63,594 nucleotides of DNA from an uncultured Eubacteriales bacterium (GTDB lineage Bacteria; Bacillota; Clostridia; Christensenellales; CAG-138): positions 1 to 63,594 of the forward strand of contig CADCMN010000002.1 in assembly GCA_902802575.1 (NCBI GenBank). The letters are read 5' to 3'. Below are positions 24,226 through 32,925 of the stretch, piece after piece. How positions within the stretch are numbered: position 1 is the stretch's first letter; every line of letters begins with the position of its first letter. A program made the translations under genes and the position numbers. The notes under the pieces were generated by a model. The model had not been told where the DNA came from, did no database searches, and worked only from the letters and a program-made list of their open reading frames with translations.

Positions 24226-25617
24226 ATGAAGGATCTTAGCTATTCCGCCGTCATGGGACGCAAGAACGAGATCATCAAGGACGCCATGGGCGTGGACTAC
24301 CGCCGGTATGAGCGGGAGGGCATCATCTTCGATTACGAGGCCATGATGGCCGACTGCGGCTACTCCCTGGAGGACCATATCCGCATCCAGCGCAGCGTGA
24401 ACGTGGGCAACACCCCCGTATTCGAGCTCCACAATCTGACGGCTCTCGCCCGGAAGCTGGCGGCCCCCGGAAAGGGCGCCCGCATCTTTATCAAGGACGA
24501 AGCCAGCAACCCCGCCGGTTCCTTCAAGGAGCGCCGGGCGGCGGCCAGTGTATACCACGCCAAGAAGCTGGGGTACAAGGGCGTCATCGCCGCCACCAGC
24601 GGCAACTACGGCGCGGCGGTGGCCTCCCAGGCCGCCATGCAGGGACTCAAGTGCATCATCGTCCAGGAGTGCTATGACAGCCACGCCAAGGGCCAGCCGG
24701 AGATCATCGAGAAGGCCCGCAAGTGCGAGGCCTTAGGCGCGGAGGTGCTGCAGCTCTCCGTGGGGCCGGAGCTCTTCTACCAGGTGCTGCTGCTTTTGGA
24801 GGAGACGGGCTATTTCAACGCCTCCCTCTACTCCGCCTTCGGCGTCAGCGGTATCGAGACATTGGGCTGGGAGCTGGGCCATCAGTTCATGGAGAAGTAC
24901 GGCCGCCATCCCGACGCGGTGGTCTGCGCCAACGCCGGCGGCGGGAACCTGACGGGGACCGCCCGGGGCCTTATCAAAGCCGGCTGCCCCGCCAAGGTCA
25001 TCGGCGCGGCGGTGGATCTCACGGGCCTGCACATGGCCTCGGACGAAGCGTTCAACCGCAAGAGCTTTACCACGGCCCACACGGGCTTCGGCGTGCCCTA
25101 CGCCACCAACCCGGACCACAGCGACGTGCCCCGGTCCGCGGCCCGGCCCCTTCGGTATATGGATCGGTTCGTCACCGTCAAGGAGGGCGAGGTGTTCTAC
25201 ATCACCGAGGCCGTAGCCACCTTGGAGGGCATGGAGAAGGGCCCCGCGGGCAACACCAGTCTGACGGCGGCCTTCGCTTTGGCCCAACAGATGGATCAGG
25301 ATGAGATCATCGTGGCCCAGGAGACCGAGTATACCGGCGCCGGCAAGGGCATCAACCCCCAGCTGAGCTTCGCCCGGTCCAACGGCATCGAGCTGAAGTT
25401 CGGGGATCCCGACGAGGAGGTGGCGGGCAGGAACATCGTGTTCCCCGCCGATCCCAGCCTGCTGAAGGCAAGGGATCTGGATATGGACGAGCTCCGGCGC
25501 AAGTTCATCCGCCGGGCCGTGAAGGGCCTCGATCGGACGCTGTCCGACGCGGAATTGGCGTTTTTGGCCGAGGAGACCCGCAGCACCGTGGATTTTGTGA
25601 AAGCGACCCTGCGATAA
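24226..25617 (+). CDS. ortB: 2-amino-4-oxopentanoate thiolase subunit OrtB (PLP)
   Basis: A 463-residue fold-type II PLP protein, threonine synthase-like, with the Schiff-base lysine in SNPAGSFKERRA (Lys101), a TSGNYG phosphate-binding loop near 125, and an NAGGGNLTGTA loop near 245. It is the catalytic subunit of the thiolase that splits 2-amino-4-oxopentanoate to alanine and acetyl-CoA. The ATG directly follows the ortA TAA, so the two subunits are translationally coupled. Confidence is high because of the complete pathway context. Confidence 0.93.
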   Translation: MKDLSYSAVMGRKNEIIKDAMGVDYRRYEREGIIFDYEAMMADCGYSLEDHIRIQRSVNVGNTPVFELHNLTALARKLAAPGKGARIFIKDEASNPAGSFKERRAAASVYHAKKLGYKGVIAATSGNYGAAVASQAAMQGLKCIIVQECYDSHAKGQPEIIEKARKCEALGAEVLQLSVGPELFYQVLLLLEETGYFNASLYSAFGVSGIETLGWELGHQFMEKYGRHPDAVVCANAGGGNLTGTARGLIKAGCPAKVIGAAVDLTGLHMASDEAFNRKSFTTAHTGFGVPYATNPDHSDVPRSAARPLRYMDRFVTVKEGEVFYITEAVATLEGMEKGPAGNTSLTAAFALAQQMDQDEIIVAQETEYTGAGKGINPQLSFARSNGIELKFGDPDEEVAGRNIVFPADPSLLKARDLDMDELRRKFIRRAVKGLDRTLSDAELAFLAEETRSTVDFVKATLR

Positions 25618-25626
25618 AGGAGTTAT

Positions 25627-25992
25627 ATGAAGCGAGAAGACGATTTCGAGGTCCGTCGGACCCACCTAAAGGACCTGACCGACGAACAGTTGTACGACCG
25701 TTTTTGGGCATTGTGTGAGCAGCTGGTGGACCCCCTGCTGGACATGGGCCGGGAGTACACCAGCCCCGCCATCGAGCGCAGCGTCCTGCTCAGAATGGGC
25801 TTCTCCTCCCTGGAGGTGAAGGCCATTGTCAACGGCTGCATGGAGCGAAATTTGCTGCAGCACGGCGCGGGGAACGTGGTTTATAAGCTGAGCCGGGCGG
25901 AGAACCTGCCCCTCAGGGAAGCGGGCGTAAGGCTGGCCGATGGGGAGCTGTGGGAGAAAGCCGCGGCCCTCTTTGAAGGAGGCGCCCTATGA
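25627..25992 (+). CDS. oraS: D-ornithine 4,5-aminomutase small subunit OraS
   Basis: A 121-residue protein matching OraS, the small subunit of the B12- and PLP-dependent D-ornithine aminomutase. It begins nine bases after ortB with AAAGGAG upstream, and its stop overlaps the oraE start (ATGA). Length agrees with the known subunit (about 120). It has no cofactor motif of its own; in the known structure it packs against the OraE barrel. Confidence 0.92.
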   Translation: MKREDDFEVRRTHLKDLTDEQLYDRFWALCEQLVDPLLDMGREYTSPAIERSVLLRMGFSSLEVKAIVNGCMERNLLQHGAGNVVYKLSRAENLPLREAGVRLADGELWEKAAALFEGGAL

Positions 25993-28217
25993 GCAACTAC
26001 TGGCTGGACCCCAACGACAACATCGACGTCCGGGAGATATTGAAAGATCTGAAGGACTATCGGCCCCGCCGCCGGGGCTGGACCTGGCGCACGCCGGAAC
26101 CCGGGCTCACCATGGGCAAGTTCACCTATCAGGACTGCTCCACCCCCTTGAAGCGCAGCGTGCCCCTGCCCCCCGCCCGGTTCATGGACGACGTGGACCC
26201 GCAGCCGGTCCAGTCCATCACCACGGAGATCGCTTCCGGCCGGTTTGAGGACGACATCCGGCGCATGCGCATGGCGGCCCATCACGGTGCGGACCACATC
26301 ATGGTCATCCGCACCGCCGGTCAGAGCCACTTTGACGGGCTCATCGAAGGCACCCCCCAGGGCATGGGCGGCGTGCCCATCTCGCGGAAGCAGGTCCGGG
26401 CCCAGCGTAAAGCCCTGGATATGATCGAGGACGAGGTGGGCCGGCCCATCAACTATCACTCCTACGTGTCCGGCGTGGCGGGCCCCGACGTGGCGGTCAT
26501 GCTGGCCGAGGAGGGCGTGAACGGCTGCCACCAGGACCCCCAGTACAACGTGATCTATCGGAACATCAACATGCTCCGGTCCTTCGTGGACGCCTGTGAG
26601 TCCAAGAAGCTCATCGCCTGGGCCAATATGGCTCAGATCGACGGCGCCCACAACGCCAACGCCACCGCCCGGGACGCCTGGAAGGTCATGCCCGAGCTCA
26701 TGGTCCAGCACGCCATCAACGCCCTGTTCTCCTACAAAGCGGGCATCCCCAAGGAAAACATCTGCCTGTCCACCGTGCCGCCCACGGCCACCCCGGCCCC
26801 CTGCGTGCATATGGACCTGCCCTACGCCGTGGCGCTCCGGGACCTCTTCAAGGGGTATAGGATGCGGGCCCAGATGAACACCAAGTATATCGAATCCAGT
26901 ACCCGGGAGGCCACGGTCACCCACGTGCTGAACATGCTGATCTCCAAGCTGACCAGCGCGGACATCCAGTCCACCATCACCCCCGACGAGGGCCGGAACG
27001 TGCCCTGGCACATCTACAATATCGAAGCCTGCGACACGGCCAAGCAGGCTCTGGTGGGTATGGACGGGCTCATGGACATGGTGGAGCTGAAGCAGGACGG
27101 ATACCTCCGGGAGAAGGCCAGGGAGCTGAAGGAACGGGCGATCCTCTTCATGGAGGAGATGCTGGCCCAGGGCGGCTACTTCCACGCCGTGGAGGAAGGC
27201 ATGTTCGTGGATTCGGGCATGTACCCCGAGCGAAACGGCGACGGCATCGCCCGAAAGATCGACGCAGGCGTAGGCGTGGGCACCATCATAGAGCGGGCCC
27301 CCGACTACATGGCCCCCGTCACCGCCCACTATGGCCGGAACAACGTGGCGCAGTACGGCGGCGATCCCAAGAACCCCTCCGCCCTCATCGGCGGCTGCAC
27401 CTTGGAGGACCCGGACAAGATCGTCTTCATCGACGAACTCGATGAGGAGGACAACGTGAACGTGCGTATGGCCGAGACGGAGGAGCTCCGTCGGCCCGGC
27501 GCCAAAAAGATCAAGCCCGAGATGGAGTGGCTGGGCGACGGCGTGGTCATGACCACCATGTTCTTCCCCTGCGAAAAGAAGCTGGCCGAGGCCGCCGCTT
27601 TGGAGGTGGGCCACCGCATGGGGCTCCAGGACGTGGAGGTCATCTCCCGGGAGATCATGCATCCCACGGAAGGCACCCGCATCGAGATCAAGGGCAAGGT
27701 GGACTTCAGCCTGGACGTGGATTCCCTGGTGATCCCCAAGGAACCGGACATCATGAGCGACGACGAGATCCGAGCGGACATCGAGCGCCGTCCCATGACC
27801 GTGGTGGCCGCTACGGTGGGCGACGACGAACACTCGGTGGGCCTAAGGGAGATCATCGACATCAAGCACGGCGGCATTGAGAAGTACGGCATCGTGGTCC
27901 ATTATCTGGGCACCTCGGTGACCCCGGAGAAGCTGGTGAACGCCGCCATCGAGCTGAACGCCGACGCCATCCTCGCTTCCACCATCATCAGCCACGACGA
28001 CATCCACTACAAGAACATCGCCCTCATCCATCAACTCATGGTGGAGGCGGGCATTCGGGATCGGGTCATGTTCATCGCGGGCGGCACCCAGGTGACGCCG
28101 GAGCTGGCCCGAGAAGCCGGCGCCGACGAGGGCTTCGGCCGGGGCACCCACGGCGTCCACGACGCCACCTTCCTGGTGAAGCGCCGTCGGGAGCTGGAAG
28201 CCAAGGGAATCATTTGA
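25989..28217 (+). CDS. oraE: D-ornithine 4,5-aminomutase large subunit OraE
   Basis: The 742-residue subunit binds adenosylcobalamin and PLP and converts D-ornithine to (2R,4S)-2,4-diaminopentanoate. The cobalamin motif DxHxxG is seen as DEHSVG with axial-ligand candidate His615. The PLP lysine is Lys626 in DIKHGG. The 11-residue spacing equals that of the characterised C. sticklandii enzyme (His618/Lys629). The N-terminal two-thirds form the TIM-barrel part, and the C-terminal 140 residues the Rossmann B12 domain. The start overlaps oraS by four bases. Confidence 0.95.
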   Translation: MSNYWLDPNDNIDVREILKDLKDYRPRRRGWTWRTPEPGLTMGKFTYQDCSTPLKRSVPLPPARFMDDVDPQPVQSITTEIASGRFEDDIRRMRMAAHHGADHIMVIRTAGQSHFDGLIEGTPQGMGGVPISRKQVRAQRKALDMIEDEVGRPINYHSYVSGVAGPDVAVMLAEEGVNGCHQDPQYNVIYRNINMLRSFVDACESKKLIAWANMAQIDGAHNANATARDAWKVMPELMVQHAINALFSYKAGIPKENICLSTVPPTATPAPCVHMDLPYAVALRDLFKGYRMRAQMNTKYIESSTREATVTHVLNMLISKLTSADIQSTITPDEGRNVPWHIYNIEACDTAKQALVGMDGLMDMVELKQDGYLREKARELKERAILFMEEMLAQGGYFHAVEEGMFVDSGMYPERNGDGIARKIDAGVGVGTIIERAPDYMAPVTAHYGRNNVAQYGGDPKNPSALIGGCTLEDPDKIVFIDELDEEDNVNVRMAETEELRRPGAKKIKPEMEWLGDGVVMTTMFFPCEKKLAEAAALEVGHRMGLQDVEVISREIMHPTEGTRIEIKGKVDFSLDVDSLVIPKEPDIMSDDEIRADIERRPMTVVAATVGDDEHSVGLREIIDIKHGGIEKYGIVVHYLGTSVTPEKLVNAAIELNADAILASTIISHDDIHYKNIALIHQLMVEAGIRDRVMFIAGGTQVTPELAREAGADEGFGRGTHGVHDATFLVKRRRELEAKGII

Positions 28218-28225
28218 ACATGAGG

Positions 28226-28251
28226 GCGGCTTGTCTTTCAAGATGAGCCGC
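28226..28251 (+). other. Hairpin between oraE and the mutL-like gene
   Basis: GCGGCTTGTCTT pairs with AAGATGAGCCGC around a minimal loop (two G-T pairs). No T run follows, so it is not a classic terminator. It occupies most of the 50-base gap and could be an RNA-processing or stability element that sets lower downstream expression. Confidence 0.5.
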
Positions 28252-28267
28252 TTCTTAGGAGACAGCT

Positions 28268-29623
28268 ATGCACGCGGACGTATTGATCGCCGAGATCGGC
28301 TCCACCACCACGCTGATGAACGCCTTTCGGCTGGGGGACGAGCCCAAATACCTGGGCCAGGGCATGGCCCCCACCACCGTGTTGGAGGGGGACGTGCTGG
28401 TGGGGCTGTCCCGCGCCCTGGCCGATCTGGAAAAGAATCTTGGGGAACCCCTTAGCTACGACCGGATGCTGGCCACCTCCAGCGCGGCGGGCGGCCTTCG
28501 CATGAGCGTCCACGGCCTGGTCTACGACATGACCGTCCGGGCGGCGGAAGCGGCGGCCTTGGGGGCCGGGGGCGTCATCCGTCAGGTGACCGGTGGGAAG
28601 ATGAGCCGGTATGACCTGATGGATCTGAAAGCCCTGCACCCCAACTTGATCCTGATCGCCGGCGGGACGGACTATGGGGAGCGGGCCACCGCCCTCTATA
28701 ACAGCGAGCAGATCGCCGCCCTGGGCATGGGGGACGTGCCCGTGCTCTACGCCGGGAATGTGCAGAACCAGAACGTCGTTAAGTCCATTTTTGACGAGGC
28801 AGGCATCCCCCTCTTCCTCACGGAAAACGTGTACCCCCGGCTGGACGAGCTGAACATAGAGCCCTGCCGGAAGATGATCCAAAAGGTGTTCGAGCAGCAT
28901 ATCGTCCGCGCCCCCGGCATGGAGGGCATACGGGATCTGGTCACGGGCCCCATCCTCCCCACCCCCGGGGCGGTGATGGAGGCGGCCCGGCTCCTGTATG
29001 ACGAGCTGGGGGATCTGCTGGTGCTGGATGTCGGCGGCGCTACCACGGACGTCCACTCCGTCAGCGAGGGGAGCCCCGAGATCGCCGCCCTGGCCACTCG
29101 GCCGGAACCCTTCAACAAGCGGACCGTGGAGGGTGACTTGGGCTTGTTTGTAAACGCTCGGCACTTGGTGGACGCCATCGGCGCAGAGGAGCTGGACCGG
29201 GAGCTGAGGATCGATACGGAATCGGTCATGGCCCAGTACGCCCCCATCCCCGCCACAGACGAACAGCTGAAGCTTACCGAGCGACTGTGCCTGGAGGCAG
29301 GGAAAACCGCCATCCAGCGGCACGCGGGCAAGTATCGCTATATCTATCTGCCCGAGGGACGCAAGACCATGACCGAGGGCAAGGATTTGACTCAAGTGAA
29401 ATACATCATCGGCACCGGCGGCGCCCTGACCCGTCTCCCCCATCGGCGAGAACTCCTGCAGCAGATGGCGGACATGAATGCTTCCGGCGCCATGCTTTAT
29501 CCCAAGCCTGGGGAGATGCAGCTGCTGTTCGACAACGACTACATCATGGCGTCCCTGGGCGTGCTTTCCAAAGCGTATCCAGGGGAGGCGCTGACCCTGA
29601 TGAAAAGGAGCATGGGCTTATGA
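28268..29623 (+). CDS. MutL/GlmL-like ATPase, probable aminomutase reactivase
   Basis: A 451-residue protein of the MutL/GlmL family (acetate kinase/Hsp70 ATPase fold). ATPase-like segments are visible: IAEIGSTTTLMNAF at the N-terminus, LVLDVGGATTDVHSV near 255, and IIGTGGALTR near 380. GlmL accompanies the B12-dependent glutamate mutase. Placement right after oraE suggests that this member services D-ornithine aminomutase, by removing damaged cobalamin. That role is inferred. Its stop overlaps the orr start (ATGA). Confidence 0.88.
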   Translation: MHADVLIAEIGSTTTLMNAFRLGDEPKYLGQGMAPTTVLEGDVLVGLSRALADLEKNLGEPLSYDRMLATSSAAGGLRMSVHGLVYDMTVRAAEAAALGAGGVIRQVTGGKMSRYDLMDLKALHPNLILIAGGTDYGERATALYNSEQIAALGMGDVPVLYAGNVQNQNVVKSIFDEAGIPLFLTENVYPRLDELNIEPCRKMIQKVFEQHIVRAPGMEGIRDLVTGPILPTPGAVMEAARLLYDELGDLLVLDVGGATTDVHSVSEGSPEIAALATRPEPFNKRTVEGDLGLFVNARHLVDAIGAEELDRELRIDTESVMAQYAPIPATDEQLKLTERLCLEAGKTAIQRHAGKYRYIYLPEGRKTMTEGKDLTQVKYIIGTGGALTRLPHRRELLQQMADMNASGAMLYPKPGEMQLLFDNDYIMASLGVLSKAYPGEALTLMKRSMGL

Positions 29624-30687
29624 GCTATCCGAGACTGATCGTAAACGTGGACAAGTTTCGCCGGAATGTGCGCACTGTGGTGGACTGGTGCCGCTGCAAA
29701 GGCATCTCCTTGGCCTACGTGACCAAGTGCACCCTGGCTGATCCCGTGCTTTGCGAGGCAGCACAGGCTGAGGGCGCCGCCCTTTTCGCGGATTCCCGGC
29801 TGCTGAATCTTGAGCACATTTCGAGCGGGTTGCCCCGCATCATGCTCAGGATCGGCTGTCCGGAGGAAGCGGACGAGATCGTGCGCCTGGCGGACATCAG
29901 TTTGCAAAGCGAGGTGGACGCCATCCGCGCCCTGGGCAAGGCGGCCAGGGCTCAGGGCAAAAAGCACCGCGTGGTATTGATGATCGACCTGGGTGATCTT
30001 CGTGAAGGCGTCTATTTCGAGAACAGCGACGGCATCCTGGCGGCAGCGGAGGCCGTGGTAAGGGAAAGTTCTCTGGAGCTGTACGGGGTGGGGACCAATC
30101 TCACCTGCTTTGGCGGCATCGTCCCTTCCCCCGATAATCTTGGTGCGCTGGTGGACATTGCCGACGATCTTCGGCGCCGATTTACCCTGCCGCTGCCCTT
30201 CGTTTCCGGCGGCAATTCCAGCTCCCTGTCCCTGCTCCTGTCAGGGGATATGCCCGAAGGCGTGACCAATCTTCGGGTGGGCGAAAGCATATTGCTGGGC
30301 ACGGACACCGCCCATGGCGGACGCCTGAAGGGGCTTCATCCCGACGTGTTTACCCTGGAAGCAAAGCTGGTTGAGGTCCAGAGGAAGCCTTCCCGCCCCG
30401 TGGGAGAAAGCTCCATCAACGCCTTTGGAGAAGCTGTGACCTTTGAGGACAGGGGCGAAATGACCCGAGGCATCTGCGCCATCGGCCGTCAGGATGTGGA
30501 TATCGACGGCCTCTCTCCGAAGGAGCAGGACCTGCTGATCCTGGGCGGCAGCTCCGATCATATGCTCTTGGATATAACGAAACATCCTGAGCTCAAGGTG
30601 GGCGATACGCTTTCGTTCTACCCTTCCTATGGCGCGCTGCTGCGCCTGTATACCTCTCCCTTCGTAGATAAGGTGTATTTTTCCTGA
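29620..30687 (+). CDS. orr: Ornithine racemase
   Basis: A 355-residue fold-type III PLP racemase (alanine racemase N-terminal-like). The PLP lysine is probably Lys36 in AYVTKCTL, and SGGNSSSL plus GESILLGTDTA lie in the C-terminal part as in Orr proteins. It converts L-ornithine to D-ornithine, the substrate of OraSE. The true start is the ATG at 29620 that overlaps the upstream stop; upstream in-frame sequence is shadow of the mutL-like gene. It ends the operon. No clear terminator follows. Confidence 0.92.
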   Translation: MSYPRLIVNVDKFRRNVRTVVDWCRCKGISLAYVTKCTLADPVLCEAAQAEGAALFADSRLLNLEHISSGLPRIMLRIGCPEEADEIVRLADISLQSEVDAIRALGKAARAQGKKHRVVLMIDLGDLREGVYFENSDGILAAAEAVVRESSLELYGVGTNLTCFGGIVPSPDNLGALVDIADDLRRRFTLPLPFVSGGNSSSLSLLLSGDMPEGVTNLRVGESILLGTDTAHGGRLKGLHPDVFTLEAKLVEVQRKPSRPVGESSINAFGEAVTFEDRGEMTRGICAIGRQDVDIDGLSPKEQDLLILGGSSDHMLLDITKHPELKVGDTLSFYPSYGALLRLYTSPFVDKVYFS

Positions 30688-30754
30688 CAAATTGTAAATA
30701 AATAGCAAAATCATCTGTTTTTGCGCATTTGTTCATATTCTGTTCATACATTTG

Positions 30755-30784
30755 TTGAAAAATGTATACGTAGTTGTATACAAT
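30755..30784 (+). promoter_or_regulatory. Candidate promoter with TTGTATACAA palindrome
   Basis: TTGAAA (30755-30760) and TACAAT (30779-30784) are spaced 18 bases apart. A 10-base palindrome TTGTATACAA overlaps the -10 box, and TGTATAC also occurs 14 bases earlier, so a repressor could bind here. Confidence 0.45.
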
Positions 30785-30829
30785 ATAGATTGTATCAAAT
30801 CATACAAGCACAAAGGGAGGGAAACTGCA

Positions 30830-31609
30830 ATGAGTGAAGAGAATGAAAAGACTTCCTTGATGGACAAATACATTAAGCTCCGCTTGGGGGGAGCCACCTA
30901 TCGTGTGAGGCTCATGACGCTGCTGCTGTTCGCGGCGGCGGCCATCATCCTGATTGCGGCCATCCTGATCCTGGCCTTCTCCGGCTCCTGCGCCAAGAAC
31001 AAAGCCAAGGCTGCCGAAGAAACTTCCGTCACCCCCACCGCCGTCGCCACCGCGCAGGCCACGGCTCAACCCACCGACACCCCTGACGTCACCTCCACGG
31101 ATGAACCGGAAACCACCGAACCTACGCAGACCCCGGAAGCTACCGGCGAGAGTGGGTTCAAAACATTGAAGCAGGGCGGCACTAACGACGGGGAGACTGT
31201 CAAGAAGGTTCAGGAGCGGCTGGTGAAACTTCACTATATGCCCTATCCCTCGAAGGACTCCGATGGGAAACCGACCGTGACCACCACCTACGGCAATATG
31301 TGCGCCAAAGCCGTTTCCAAATTCCAGGAGCGGAACGGTCTCAAGCAAACCGGACAGTGCGATAAGACCACCTATGACAAGCTCATGTCCGACAAAGCCA
31401 CCGCTTACACCATGAAGAAGGACGATAAGCTGGATATCGTGAAAACCATTCAGGAGGCGTTGGTCAAGAAGGGTTACCTCAAGGGCAAGGCCGACGGCGT
31501 TTGCGGCACCAACACGCTGGAAGCCGTGAAAGCCTTCCAGAAGGCCAACAATCTGACCGCAGATGGCCAGGCAGGCACCAAAACGCTGCAGCTGCTCCTT
31601 GGATATTGA
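30830..31609 (+). CDS. Membrane-anchored protein with two peptidoglycan-binding repeats
   Basis: A 259-residue protein with a short cytoplasmic N-terminus, one membrane helix (about 30-52), and a Thr/Pro/Glu-rich linker (about 60-110) that probably spans the wall matrix. Two PG_binding_1-like repeats follow (about 115-190 and 200-259; second copy ADGVCGTNTLEAVKAFQKAN). It should bind peptidoglycan from the membrane; no catalytic domain is present. The start at 30830 has an AAGGGAGGG site. It is transcribed alone between its own promoter and a strong terminator. Confidence 0.88.
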   Translation: MSEENEKTSLMDKYIKLRLGGATYRVRLMTLLLFAAAAIILIAAILILAFSGSCAKNKAKAAEETSVTPTAVATAQATAQPTDTPDVTSTDEPETTEPTQTPEATGESGFKTLKQGGTNDGETVKKVQERLVKLHYMPYPSKDSDGKPTVTTTYGNMCAKAVSKFQERNGLKQTGQCDKTTYDKLMSDKATAYTMKKDDKLDIVKTIQEALVKKGYLKGKADGVCGTNTLEAVKAFQKANNLTADGQAGTKTLQLLLGY

Positions 31610-31622
31610 CAAGAACCATAGA

Positions 31623-31653
31623 AAAACCGCCGGTGAGCCGGCGGTTTTTTTGT
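31623..31653 (+). terminator. Strong rho-independent terminator
   Basis: AAACCGCCGG pairs with CCGGCGGTTT around TGAG, followed by seven T. It ends the peptidoglycan-binding protein gene. Confidence 0.9.
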
Positions 31654-31674
31654 GCGTCAAATCAGACCCCTGCG

Positions 31675-32799
31675 TTATTCGAACAGTTCCGCGGCCCGGG
31701 CCATGTGCGCGGCGGATTCGATGTGCTGGGGACAAGCGCTGAGGCATTGGCCGCAATTCACACAGGCGGAGGCCAGCCCCTTCCCCCTGGTCCGATAGCC
31801 ATAGCTCTGCCTGGCGCTCTGTATGGAGCCGAACCGCGCGTATTCGTTGAGCAAATCCAGGATCGCCGGAATGTTGATCTGGGCGGGGCACCCCTCCACA
31901 CAGTATTGACAGCCGGTGCAGGGAATGGTCCCGGTAGCATGGATCAGCTCGGCAGCCTGCGCCAGGGTGGCCTTCTCCTCCGGGGAGAGCGGCTGCAAAC
32001 TGTTGAACAGTTCCGTGTTCTGCTGCATCTGCTCCCAGGTGGACATGCCGGAAAGGACCATCATAACGCCCGGCAGATCGGCGGCAAAGCGCAGCGCCCA
32101 GGACGCCATCGACGCCTGGGGGTTCGCCGCTTTCAGAAGCGGTGCTGAAACGGCTTTCTCGGAAGCCAGGCTCCCTCCGCGAATGGGCTCCATGACGATC
32201 ACAGGCTTGCCGTGCTTCTGGGCCACCTCATAGCATCGCCGGGCTTGAACCTCCTCATCCTCCCAATCGGCATAGTTGATCTGCAGCTGCACGAACTCCG
32301 CTTCCGGTAGGGTATTGAGGATCGTTTCCAACACCTCCGGCGTGTCATGGAAGGAAAAGCCCAGCCGACGGATACGTCCCTGCGCCTTTTCGCCCAGCAG
32401 ATATGTCCAGACCTGGCAGTCCAGCACCGTCTTCAAACGATCCGCGCTCATAGCGTGCAGCAGATAAAAGTCAAAATATCCGGCGCCGGTCCGTTCCAGC
32501 TGTTCCGCAAAGGCGGCGGGAGCGTCCTCCGGCTTGCTGACGCGAAAAATGGGCATCTTGTCCGCCAGCAAAAAGCTGTCCCGCGGATGCCGTTCCACCA
32601 AAGCGCTTTTCACTGCCCGTTCCGAGAATCCCATATGATAGGGATAGGCGGTGTCAAAATAGGTGTACCCCTGCGCCAAAAAGTGATCAGTCATCCGATT
32701 GACCTGCTCCAGATCGATGCACTCGCTGTTGCCGTTGACGATCGGCAGCCGCATAAGCCCGAATCCCAGTTTTTTAGTACTATCCGGAAGAATTGCCAT
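31675..32799 (-). CDS. Aldo/keto reductase with C-terminal 4Fe-4S domain
   Basis: A 374-residue protein. Residues 1-280 form the aldo/keto reductase barrel with the catalytic tetrad visible: Asp and Tyr in YFDTAYPYH, Lys in LLADKMP, and His in DFYLLHAM. The C-terminus has CTGCQYCVEGCP (near 295) and CVNCGQCLSACP (near 350), giving two 4Fe-4S clusters. These fused reductases are common in anaerobes and their substrates are mostly unknown. GGAGG lies upstream of the ATG at 32799. A second member of the family lies at 40739-41779. Confidence 0.92.
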   Translation of the reverse strand: MAILPDSTKKLGFGLMRLPIVNGNSECIDLEQVNRMTDHFLAQGYTYFDTAYPYHMGFSERAVKSALVERHPRDSFLLADKMPIFRVSKPEDAPAAFAEQLERTGAGYFDFYLLHAMSADRLKTVLDCQVWTYLLGEKAQGRIRRLGFSFHDTPEVLETILNTLPEAEFVQLQINYADWEDEEVQARRCYEVAQKHGKPVIVMEPIRGGSLASEKAVSAPLLKAANPQASMASWALRFAADLPGVMMVLSGMSTWEQMQQNTELFNSLQPLSPEEKATLAQAAELIHATGTIPCTGCQYCVEGCPAQINIPAILDLLNEYARFGSIQSARQSYGYRTRGKGLASACVNCGQCLSACPQHIESAAHMARAAELFE

Positions 32800-32870
32800 G
32801 GTGCGCCTCCGTTTTTGTTTTGAGTGTACAAAAAAAAGCCTTCCCCTGTCAAGAACCGTTTGTTTTCCTC

Positions 32871-32898
32871 TTGAAAACTGAAAAAACTGTGATATAGT
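32871..32898 (+). promoter_or_regulatory. Candidate promoter for the alpha/beta hydrolase gene
   Basis: TTGAAA (32871-32876), a 16-base spacer, and TATAGT (32893-32898). An ATG at 32907 opens a three-codon frame (ATG-CGT-TTT-TGA) whose stop touches the GAGG ribosome site of the real gene. Confidence 0.45.
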
Positions 32899-32925
32899 AA
32901 ACTATCATGCGTTTTTGAGGCCCCT

